Positions 42,801-54,800 of a DNA stretch of 64,000 bases are shown here, in pieces (position 1 is the stretch's first letter; the number at the start of each line of letters is the position of its first letter). The DNA is from Dermatemys mawii. Its lineage: Eukaryota > Chordata > Testudines > Dermatemydidae. Position numbers and translations under genes: made by a program. The notes below the pieces were generated by a model that had not been told where the DNA came from, ran no database searches, and worked only from the letters and a program-made list of their open reading frames with translations. The stretch covers positions 14,193,511 through 14,257,510 of the forward strand of contig ML677374.1 of the NCBI GenBank assembly GCA_007922305.1, written 5' to 3'.

Positions 42801-45800
42801 AATAGTACGCTGCTCCTGCTGCTGCAGAACACCAGGAATGAGACAGATTCCGTTAGAAAGCCCCACCGGGCATTCAGCCATTTGAATTGCTCCCTGCCTT
42901 CATTTGTTATTTGTGTTACTGTAGTGCCTAGGAACAGCAGTCATGGAGCAGGACCCCTCTGGGCTAGGCAATATGCTGAAAGAACAAAAGACAGTCCCTG
43001 CTCCAGAAAGCTTATCATGGAAGTATAAAGACAAGACAAACAAGGCGACATGAGGCAGCAATGAGACAGTAGTAGTGTAGAATTAGCCATAGCCCCCTAA
43101 TTTGCTGGTGTTTAATTGGCTCTCAGACCTGTTATAAAGACATCTTGTTTTCCTGTATCTCCTGTCATTTGAGACCTCCCAAGCATGCTACAGACCATAA
43201 AGTCTAGGGCTCGCAAGGCTACTTTGACCTGGGATCAACAGGCTGTGCACAGCTCTTTCTGCCCTCTAATGTGTTCCATTTGCTTGGATCTGAAGGAGCA
43301 CCTGGGTTGTTCATCTTCATACCATGACTCAGGATGTTGCAACCTAATTGACAAAATTGACAAAATACCCAACACTTGGGACCACCTCTTGTTTGTTGGG
43401 GTGAACTCTCAGCCCCGTCAGCTGTACTCCTCGGAATAGGATTATGTTTGGTCTACCACAAGCACGTGAGGAGTTCCTCTACACTGGAGTTATATTTCAT
43501 TTGATTCCAACTAATCACCATAACAGATAGCCTCAGAGGAGACCACAAACGTTTCTACATGCTAGAGATAGGCCAGAGTTGTGAAGTTATACCTCTGAAC
43601 CGAATCCCATCATAGAGCCCCTGGGAGGTTAAGTTTGGAGGCAGGTTTGGATCAGGATTCAAACTGTATGATAGGAGCAGCTAGACTGAAGCAGTGCTAG
43701 AGTTCAGGCCCATTTCTAAATTAGATAGGCAATTTTAACAGGGTCTCTCCAGTAATAAATGAGCCAAACACCCCTGTTCCCTCTGTCCCAAAGCCTAGCT
43801 GCTTTGTATCTTGCAATGGCCAGTGCAGATCAGTTCCTTGTCTCACAGGCAGTATCCCAGCAATTAAGAAAGGGGGATTCATTACAGACATTTCTGTGAT
43901 CTTACATGTCCTAAAGCATATAGATGCAGAGGACCTGCACGTAGAATATGGCAGCTTTCTGAATTTGGAATGGCTCTATTGGTTTAATAGCCTTTGCAGC
44001 CATAGCCACCTACTTCTTGCTGAGGGATCTGACATCTTCACACCAGGTTGTGCTGGCAGTACTCTGAGCACCAGGCTTCTTATCTGCTCCCTGAGTTGTG
44101 CTAGTGATGCTCTGGCCTTCATGTCCCTCAGCTGCATCCTGGGTTGGATCAGGGACCAGTAGAATCAGAAGAGCCACTGCAATAACACCCAGGCAAGGAG
44201 TTATCTGTAGAGACAAAACTGGAGTCAGGTCATGATCACCTTTCCTCTGATACTGAAGGCCAGTTGATAGGAAAAGAAAATCATAACATTGCTCCTAAAG
44301 ATTTACATTTAAGGATGCTGCAGATAAGCCTAGACCCAACTGCATGCGTCACCTACACATGATTAGCTTTTCTCTCTGGGAAGAAATCCTTTTGGTGATG
44401 GTGGTGAAAAGATGCAGCATGTTCCCCAATCCTTATGCATTCTCCTATGCAAAGGCACTGTCTCCTTCCCCATGATACTGGAGAAAAATGTACGGAGGGC
44501 TCCCCATGATTCGATGTTGGGATCTCGAGCGGGAGGATCATCAGATATGGGAGCCACAGCTGCACCTAGAAAAGCATTCACACCCACATGCACACTTCTA
44601 ATCCTACAAGTACCTCAATAGGGGCATTATTCAGGACACTTTGAGCAGAATAATGTAGAAGAATTGAGCTTGGGACTATAAATCAAGTATTCCAGAGTTC
44701 TAGTCCCAGCTGTCACTCATTTTCTGCGCAGTCCTAAGTCAAATCCCATGTCTTCTTTGCCCCACTGATACAGTACTAGCTGACATACTTTACAGGTGAG
44801 TGAGGAAGATTTATCAAGTGCTTTGAAGGTGTGAAATGTCCTTTAAGGGCAGAGCACTCATCACAGCCATATGACTAACACAAGACTGGAATGGGGTTAT
44901 TTCCAGCAGAATTTTCACAAAACTGGTTCCTCTTGTAACAATTTCTCTGCAGATTGACATGATTTTATGCCAAAGTGATGACCATTTTAGTTTTTAGGTG
45001 CCTTTATTTGAAAAGGCCTCTAGACCCAGCACCAACTACCCTTCAGTCCACTGCAGCTCTTCTAAATGGGTCTTTAATTAAAAAGTCCCTAAGAAGCTAA
45101 GGAGGATCCAATGTCCCACTTAAAAATTGACTGGATGGCAGCTCTGCAATTCACCCATCCTTGCTTTGAGCACAGTAACAGTCATGGAACCTTAAAACGC
45201 TACTCGCCCTCCAGAAAGAGTTCCATTAAATAGTGAATTCATGTAAGAAAGGGGGGCTTTAATGGAAGGTTCTAGGACTGCAACTCTCTTCTCTGTTGGT
45301 AATTATGCTCCCTTCCATTCGTTCTTCTATTTTGTTTCTTTAAAACTCTTTTAACATTCTTGTTGAGACACAGTGATCACAGAAGTCCCTGCATACAGGA
45401 TTGAAAGCCTAATGATACAGACCCCAATAGGCTATATGGGTCCCAGTCAAGACCAGGATTTTACAAAGAGTAGATCAGTACTGAGTAGTGAGAGAAAGGG
45501 AAAGACTCACCCTGAATGCCCAATGCCAGTGGCCAGCAGCCTGTGATACGCTAGATGCCAGAACATAACCAAAACCACTGTAAAAGACAAAATAGGATGC
45601 CAAGACTACAATAGCAACAAAGCGTCTTGTAGCACCTTATAGACTAACAGATATTTTGGATCATATGCTTTTGTGGGCAAAGACCCAGTTCATCAGATGA
45701 ATGGACACCGTGCAAGACTACATTAGTGAGGCCTCCTGCACCCCAAAACTCTCAGCCCCCAGCCCACCCCAGAGTCTGCACCCCCAGCTGAAGCCTGCAG

Positions 45801-48800
45801 CCTCTTCCCACACTTCAACCCCCTGCCCCAACCCAGAATCCCCTCACACACCTTGAACTCCTCATTTCTGGCTCCACCCCAGAGCCTGCATCCCCAACCA
45901 GAGCCCTCACCCTGTCCTGCACCCCAACCCCAATTTTGTAAATATTCATGGCCTGCCATACAATTTCTATTCCCAGATGTGGCCCTTGGGCCAAAACGTT
46001 TACCCACCCCGAGAGAGAAGGTGTGTTTACCCTGGGAGTAAACATTTATTCTGTGTAAACAGACCCAAGCATCCAGATCCAGGCAGCCCACACACAGGTT
46101 CAATGCGAGACTCTATTGGGGTAAACCATATGAATTAAGATTTGCAATGGTTCCTTCCTTCTGCTTTAACTGGGAGACTGAGCTCCAGTCATCCTGACTG
46201 TCACTAACACACGGTAGGATTCTGGACAGCTTATCTATAAGACCAATATTTTCCCAGTCTCAGAGGAGGTTTTGTATTAAGAAAGCAAACCACATTTTCA
46301 GTACATCTATTTTATGTTAGAGCTGTTTCAAAGGTGCAAGCTTTTCATGGGAAATTAAAAAAAAAGAAAAAACTCCTGACAATATTTTTAAGGAAAAACC
46401 AAAAAGCTGAAGAGCTTCGGGTATTCCAAAAAATTCTGCTTTACTATTTGCTATTGTTTTATTTAAAAAGTTTGATGTTTTCCCCAAAATCAATGTTTTC
46501 CACAAGAAAAAAAATTGATCTAAAAGCCATTCTTAGTTGAAAAAGTAAACATGAAAAAAATCCAACCAGCTCTATTGAAGCATGCCAAACAAGTAACAGA
46601 CCCTGCCCTAAAAAGCTTAGTCTAAGGCACAAATCAACATGGCTTAGTCAAGTTATGGCACAGGCGTTGTAGTTCTGCCCAGAAAGTGCTCCAAGAAGTG
46701 CCTGTTACTGGTGAGCAGACAAACCTTCCAACTGGGATGCAGATATAAAAGACAGACAACATATAGGTCCTTTGGTCCTTCTCAAAGAGGTCTGCAATGA
46801 TGGTAGGCGCGATGGTGGAATAACTGGCTGTGCCTATGCCAACAAATCCTCGTGAAACGAAGAATATCCAGGAGTACTGGGGAAAGAAGAGGCATTAAGA
46901 TCCAAAGAGCACACATGAAATGGACACTACCTTTTAAGGAAGCATGTTTCTCATGGGATGGGAGTTTAAGGCCTGGTCTACACTAAGGGGGTAATGGAAG
47001 TCGACTTAAGTTACACTAGTTAAATTATGTAACTTAGGTTGACGTAGCTTACATTGATTTACAGCAGTGTCTAAACCGCGCTATCTTGACAGGAGATGTT
47101 CTTCTGCTAACACAGCTTCTGCCTCTCGGGGAGGTGGAGTATTGATGTCAACAGGAAAGTGCTTTCACATCAACTTATTGTGTCTTCACCAGATCCACTA
47201 AATTGTTGCCTGCTGCATGGATCTAGCCAGCAGTGAAGACAAGCCCTTAGTGTAGACAAGGTCTTAGCTGCCTCTGCCAGGGTTGTTACAGTTACCAGTG
47301 TTTACAACAGGGAGAACACTGAGTCCCCTATGGTTACTAAGGTAGCCTCACTAAACTGGAGGACCTAAGAAGGGCAGCTGAAATGACAGGGCCAAATCCT
47401 GCAGTGCTTGGCATTTATTCATTCATGACTCCCACTGTCTTCAGAGTGCTGTCTCCTCCCACACCTCCACCCTCACACCACAATGCTGTATTTTTCAAGC
47501 TTCCTTCTGCAGCAGCATGTGGTGAATTCTTGGGGTGTCACCGGGGGGCATTGCAAGGCACGGTTAGTAGGTCCACAAATTCACCAGCCAATCCCCTACA
47601 CCCTAATGCACATGCTCAGCAAGAAGGCAAGGACAAAGCAGCAGCTGTAGGATAGCTTCACAGGTGCTCTATGGACTGCAAGGTCCAGGATATCATTCCC
47701 TATAGAGCTTTCCTGCACAAAGCCCATTTACTCATATGTCAAGGAGTAGGCTCCAGGGTGTGGCCTGAAAGCTTTTACAAACTATAACGTGATCAGAACA
47801 AAAGTTCCATGAGTCACTGCAAGACTCAGGCAGCTAATTTCTGAAAGTACCATCCCAAATAAGCAAGTGACATACCGATTCAGTGATGAACGAGCTGCCC
47901 ACCGTCGCACCTGACCAGAGGAAGATACCGGCACTGAGGATGACTTTTCTGTTGTACCGGTCACCAAGGTAGCCAAAGAAGGGTGCAGACAGCAAAAAAC
48001 ATATGATGAAGACTGCAATCCAAAACAAGAGCAGTGACAATGCTGGCCAGATTATTCTTATGGCTCCCCTCACTCCCCAGAGAGGGATACCATGTGCTAC
48101 TGTTAGTAAGCTGTTAGTCTTTAAGGTGCCACCAGACTCCTTGTTTTTGTGGATACAGGCTAACACAGCTACCCCTCTGATACTTGACGTGCTACCTATT
48201 AGGCTGAATGCCCAGTTTTGAGGTTGCAGAAGTGCAGTTCATGAGTAGAGAGCTCTGACCCAACCCTCCAGATCCAAACAATTCACATTTTTATATCCCT
48301 GGCTTTCTCTAGTTACAAGATGTTTGGATTTATTAATTCTCTCTTAGGCAGTTACTTTTCTAGCTATTGAAGTTTACAGATGGAGATGACAGAGCCCATG
48401 AACAGTAAAATACATGTTTAAAGCAATAAACTGGATGAAATGTGTTACTAATTTACTATTTTATATACATAGCTGAAAGACACTTCTCTCAGGTACCTCG
48501 ATAAACTATAAGGGGACACTGAAAATTCAGTCTAAGGTTGCATCCCAGACTCTGCAGCTACAGTTCAGGTACTGTCAACCCAGCTTTGAAGCCCTTCAGA
48601 CTCTGCATCTACAGTTCAGATACTCTGAACCCAGTTAACTAGTTCATGTCACCATCCAGAATGGACTGGTTGTTCCCAAAGCAAGTTCTAAAAGGGGGCA
48701 CGCCTTAAATACTATTGAATTTAGTTAAAGAGTTCCAATTCTGGAACTGATCATTTTATAGAGTTCAAAAGATATTTAACAGTTAAAAGTAAAACACAGG

Positions 48801-51800
48801 GATTACACACAATGACCACTTTCTATAGAATTTTCATTCATGCCAATTGCTTTATGGAAAAAAGAGCTATTTAATTGGTTAGCCTGCTCTATTTATACCC
48901 CGGAGTCAATGGATTTGATTAGGTTAGAATTTTACCTGTTGTGTTCAGGGCAGGAAGCAAATATTTTTCCCAATGGTAACCTCAATGTTTATGTGCAGAA
49001 TTTTATTGCACAAGCTGGAATTTAGGTGAGAAACCAAATTTAACACACCCGCACCCAATTCTTATGATTTAAGTACCATAAGAACTGTAGTAACCATAGG
49101 GTGACCAGATAGCAAATGTGAAAAATCAGAACGGGGGTGGGGGGCAATAAGTGTCTATATAAGAAAAAATCCCAAATATCGGGACTGTCCCTATAAAATT
49201 GGGACATTTTGCGACCACAAACAGCCAAGGACTTTCTTTACTCCTAGAAGGCTGTAGGCTTGGTCAGACTTTAGCCAGTGACTTTCAGTCTTGTATTTGT
49301 GAGCAAACTGGCTAAACATTTGAAAAAGAAAACAGAAATCATTAGGACAGTGGAGAACTGGGAAAAATAAGGAGCAGGGAAGAACTAGACTGCATTTTAG
49401 AGACAGGCAACATGGATGTGGAGCGACTTAGCTGCTCCCAGTAGTGTGACATCTCTTTACCTGTCTGCAGTAAGCCTGCACTGCCATCACTGATCCTGAA
49501 GTAACTCTTTATATCTACCAGCACCCCTGCAACAAAGAGAAAAATTACAATTATGCAGCTACAGCAGAGTGTATCATTCCTCGATAGTTGCCATTTTACT
49601 CATTAGCTAACTTGAATGCTCACTTCAAGTCAAGAGTTTGCACAGAGGTGGTGAGTTTGGCCCATTAATTTTCATGGGGGCTGTAATTTTTAAACTGAAG
49701 AGCAATCTTTAAACCTTCCATAGCATCTTGTATACATTAATAAACTAGTTATTGTGAAGTTTCCATTACTTTCTTCAGGCAATTCATAGTCATCCTACTA
49801 TAGAGATTTAGCAAAACTCAACTCAGCCAGGATTTCTATATAATTTCTACAGAGCCATGTGTGTGCATAGTGATGTACAAATAGTTTACAATTCAAGGTT
49901 TAGACCAGTGGTTCCCAAACTTGGTTCACGGCTTGTTCAGGGTAAGCCCGTAGCGGGCCGCAAGACACTTTGTTTAGCTGGAGTGCCAGCAAGTACTGTC
50001 GCTCCCACCTCCCAGTGGCCGGGAACGGCCAACCATAGCCACTGGGAGCAGGGAGCGGCCATGCCTGCGAACGCTCAGGTAAACAAAGCATCTTGTGGCC
50101 CACCAGGGGCTTACCCTGAACAAGCCACGAATCAAGTTTGGGAACCAATGGTTTTGATGGACCCAATGGGAAACAAAATAGAATAGATGGTAGTTTAATT
50201 TAGTGGGCTTTTAGCCGCATGAAGCTAGAGATCCTGAAAAGTTTACAATTAACTAAAGTTATTTCTAAATTCTGTTAAGGATGAGTTTTAACATTTCCAG
50301 TGTGCAGAGGTGCTCTGATTTCTGTCTCTCTCCATAGAGATTATCAATGTTTACAGTAGGTCTTACTACAAGTTGAAGGCTAAAATAAATGAACTCTAGT
50401 TATTGGTATAGTAATTCTCTAAAAATGTTTTTCACCATTTGGAAAGACTGTTATCCTGACAAGAGCTTGATGTTTTGTGTCCACTTTGTTGAAGCAAACT
50501 GAGGCATGTGTAGGAGAGCAATTTTGAGATAAAGCATTTTTGTAATCCCTATAATAGTGACAAACACCACATCTTGCAGTGATAAAGAATTATTTGATAT
50601 TTCTGTATCTGGTTTATATAAAGGTGTGAAGAGCTGGTTGATGTTCTTCCTCACTTCCTCTTAACTAATTAACACTAGTGGCAAAATTTGAACATCCAGC
50701 TTATTAAAAATTATTCAAAGAAATGTTAGTTTCTTTCAAAACTGACTTTACATCAGCAACACAATAGGGAAAAATACTAGGATTCAACATCATATGGATG
50801 CATTAATGCAGTTGTGATAAAACACGAGCATTTACACAATATCCTGACCATCATCATTTTTAGGCTGCATTTATAGCTAGCACATACAGTACTTATCTTT
50901 CAATCACACACCAGCCCTTTCCTGAGACAAAATTTAAAATAGATAGCAGAGGCTTAAACAGTAAACAAACAGGGATGTATTTGTATTCTTTTAGTCTGAT
51001 GATAATAAAGGATATTTTATCAATTTCTTACTTGTATTACTTGGTTTAGTTTATTTTTCAGTTTTTGAAAAAGGAATTTAAAGAATTTTAATGAGGAGAC
51101 ATAGTGCCACTCTCTAATCTCCAATAGCGTGGTACACAAAAAACTGTTGAATGTAGCCTACTTTAATGACTGATTAAAGTGACTTTGAAATGAGACTAGC
51201 AGTAACACTGAGATTCCGTATTTGATTCTTAATTTCTTCCAATTATATTCTTCACATGCAAGCAACAGATTATTTTTTGCAGTCTACTATTCAGTCTCCC
51301 TCAATGACTGGAGAGTCTATTTTCCTTCACCAGTCAGTTTCTGCAATCATGTGTACATGTCAGGCGTACAATCACTGTGCCTTCATTACAGAAAACATAG
51401 GTGTAATTGAAGGCAAAACTTTGCCTCCAGACCCTTTGCTTTTAGTGATTGTGTAGACCTTCAGATTTTGATTTTCATATCCCAGGATAAATTTGGAGGG
51501 CTTAGAATGAGAAAAAAACAAAACAAACAAACAAACATCGATGTGCAACATATGGAACTACAGTGACACTTTTAGTCACTTTTCAGAGCAGTACCACACT
51601 TAAATGCTGAAATTATTTCAATGATTGAGACAGACTTTTAATGGTCAAGGTTTTATCACACTAGAAATCAATCAAACCCTTTTATCCATGCCTCTAAGGT
51701 AGAACGGGTAGAACTTGGTAGCTATTTATCAATGCACAGCACTACTGATGAACAGGAAATGCAGAAAGTAAAGTATCAAAGTAAAACTGCAACTAGAATC

Positions 51801-54800
51801 GCAAGTAGAATTCTCCACACATGGAGATTGAGCATTCCAACCCAGACCAAATTTTTTTCAGTTTGAATGCTACCTAAAACTATCCACCTAAATAATTCTC
51901 TAGCTTTCACGTACCAAGCCACATAAGTCAATAGGATCCAAAGATGATCAGCCCCTCTGAAATTCAGGCCAGTTATTTAGGTGTAAGACTTTTAGTGGGA
52001 ACCAAGTTGGATAGTATTGACCTTAACCCCCCAGCAACGGGATTACAAACAAGAGGGGCGAAGTTCAAACGAAAGTAATTATTAACACTTGAAGAAACAT
52101 CTGACAGATTCTATTCCATCCTTTCCCCTCATATAATTAGATGCACACAGACAAAAGGTCTCTTATGGGTGAGAGACCGAGCAAAACAGACTGTATCTTT
52201 GAAAAGAAGTGTTAAGAACATAAAACCACAACTTCTCCATAGCCTTCAGTACCCTTGCAAGTTGATGCATGCACCTCCCCTATTTTCCTGTTCAAACTTA
52301 TTAAAAGCCAGACACTTTGGGTACGTCCACACACACTCGAGCTACCAGGACTCACAATAGTACTCTAAAAATAACTGTGTTGACAGCATGGGAAATTGCT
52401 GTCTGGTCACCTGCCCTTCCCTAGGCTTTGGAGCCCGAGCCCCAGCCTGAGCCACAACTTCCCAGGCTGTCGACAGAGCTATTTTTAGAGCATTTGTGCA
52501 AACCCTGGTAGCCAAAGTCTGAAACCGCGCTGCAAGGCTCGCTGCCATGGGCTGTGTAGACATACCTTTTACTTAAGGGGTCTGACATCCAAAGAGAGAG
52601 AGAAGCTAAAAAGGAAGGTGGCTGACGCAAGAATTCTGCAATACAGCTTGACTTCAAGCTGATGTACAGGATATTGCTATACCGCATAAGTAGCCATTTT
52701 AACTGGCAAACAACAGGAGATATATAATTCTTAGAATTGAAACATATTTCAGTTAACTCCTATCTTATGGTTAGGGTACAGGACTGCTCTGTTGAACGCT
52801 TCGGTTCTAGCCCCATCTCTGCCATTGAGTTCCTGTGTTATCTTGGTTGTGTTACACCGTGACTCAAGTTCCTTATTTGTTAAGCTGGGCTGCCATCACT
52901 GACTTCATAAGGGTGCTGTAAAACTTTCACTAATATGTGTAAAGAACTTTCAAATCATAGAATGGAAGGAGCTAAAGTAGTATAGTTCTAGTAATGAGTC
53001 GAATGAGAATGACCATGGCCATGACTTTGCATAGCTAGCCCCTGTCAAATTCATTTTATTAACATCCAACTTTTTCCCTGTGTGTGTTCTTTCTCCTTAA
53101 CCCCCTCCCAGTAATTCTGCCCATACCCCATTTGGCTCCTAGCCGAGGGCCAGTAATTTGATGCCTAAGCAAAAAAAATAAAATAAAAATATGTAAGAGA
53201 ATCAAAATTCCCATGAAGGTCTTGTGGCAATAACTACCTTCCTACTTCATTCAGCTTATATTCCAATTTGTTTCTTACTGCTGGCTGAAAAGGAACCATG
53301 TTCATTTCCCCAATTATTCAGGGGAAACAAGTTTGAACCCACTTACAATGTACAGCTCCAGTATCTGACCATTGCTAAAACTACTTCCTGTGTCAATTAA
53401 GTCTAGGGCACATATAGTTCCATTTTAGTTCACAAAATAACTCCCTTTCCTGTTAAGAATAGTCAGGCATTATTTACGTCCTGACTGATGACCAAATCCT
53501 CAAAGACCTTGACAAACAAGAGACTCAGGATTTACAAGTTAAATTTGCTATTTTGTGAATAAAAAGTGTGCCTGCTAGATAAACTGAGGAAATTCCAGTC
53601 TTCATGCCCAATCAGAAACTGAAAAACACTGGCAGGCAGCCTGGGAAACCCATCACAAGTTTCCATTTTTACCTGCAAGTTGAGGGTAAGCTAGAAGTTT
53701 GCAGGCAATGGAGGGAGAGGAATAGAAATAGGGTTTTGACTCCTAGACCTGAAGAAATCCCACAGATCACAATTCATCTGAAGAACCATGGCTTCCTGAT
53801 TATTCTCCAGATATCCAAATTGCAACAAAGCTCCACTAGAAGCACAGCTTTTATCATGGTTCCCACTCATGCCTTGACAAAAACCATCCTCCTAAGTCAG
53901 CATGATCTTATTCAGAGAACTATTTGTGACTCTGAAGGGCAATGTCATGGGAATAGGTCTCCTCTAGCTTCAACTCCTCCCAAAGTGATGTGAAATCATA
54001 ACTACAGAGATCACATAGTTGCCACTCGTCCAGAAGATAAAACCAGCCTTTCTCTGACAAAATTTTGGCCAAAAGAGTAGGTTTTTTGTTCCTTTAATCC
54101 CCTCCATGAGAGAAGAGGGTCAGGGGATGATCTCATCATTAGTCCTTTTTCAAGCAAGGCTCACTAGTTCCAACGGGAGCACTGTCTAAAGCAAGCAAAG
54201 AGGTCAATAATCCCCCACTCACTTCCCCAGGCAGAGGAGAAAAGCCTACTGGAGGTAGATGATGTGGGCTGCCTATTTACAGCCCCAGAAAAGCATGTTT
54301 GTCAAAGCTCTGCAAAGTCATTACTTAGAACCAGATCAGTTGCCCTTTACACCCAGGTTCCATTTATAAATGGTTTAAGCGTTAATAAATGATGAATGCA
54401 TGTTATATGCATCCAATTATAGACATGAAGTTGGAGGCTGCTTAAAAGTTTAGGGATCTTTAACAATTATTAAAATCTACAAATAGTACCTTGACAGGAA
54501 GCCTGACCAACGCAACGGACCAAAGCAAACAAGTGAAAAGTGTTAAACAGTCTGTACTTATGAATAATTTACAATTTTTTACACAGATAAACATCTTTAA
54601 GCCAGGTGTTTCCCCGTTAACTGTGGAGTGAACAGAGTTGCTGAGAACTATAGTTTGTTCTTTCTAAGAGAGAGGAGGAAGAGTCTTACCTGATACAATA
54701 AACCAATCCATGTAGTTGAGTAAGTTAATATAGCACAGCACACCAACTGCTAGGTAAGCTCTCTTTGCTGAAGTGTTTCCTGGTGTCGATAAGAACTGAG

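Larger units (their letters stand above)
40539..44013 (-). other. SPNS3 intron 6
   Basis: About 3.5 kb. Holds the shorter hAT-type MITE (41253-41559) and an old repeat at 42925-43035. No exon-like sequence was found in the rest. Confidence 0.8.
45578..46724 (-). other. SPNS3 intron 4
   Basis: About 1.1 kb, mostly repeat: a reversed SINE fragment (45623-45707) and a C-rich dispersed element (45726-46010). Confidence 0.8.
48013..49460 (-). other. SPNS3 intron 2
   Basis: About 1.4 kb. Contains a SINE tail (48101-48188) and a MITE (49098-49218). Between them, CTCTGCATCTACAGTTCAG-type text occurs twice (about 48550 and 48600), a short local duplication. Confidence 0.8.
49527..54689 (-). other. 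SPNS3 intron 1
   Basis: About 5.2 kb. Holds a palindromic hAT-type MITE (49906-50150), a TIR element (52319-52566) and a MIR-like SINE (52768-52960). The rest is AT-rich and unclassified. The 129-residue frame at 53604-53993 has no family features. Confidence 0.8.

Noticed and set aside
45723..46103. 126-residue Gly/Trp-rich open frame on the minus strand
   Set aside because: Produced by the C-rich dispersed repeat at 45726-46010, whose strand bias removes stop codons.
49857..50186. Overlapping open frames on both strands (109 and 88 residues)
   Set aside because: Both are read from the palindromic hAT-type MITE; mirrored frames are a by-product of its inverted repeats.
53604..53993. 129-residue open frame on the plus strand in SPNS3 intron 1
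   Set aside because: No motif or homology recognised and it lies antisense in an intron. Likely chance.
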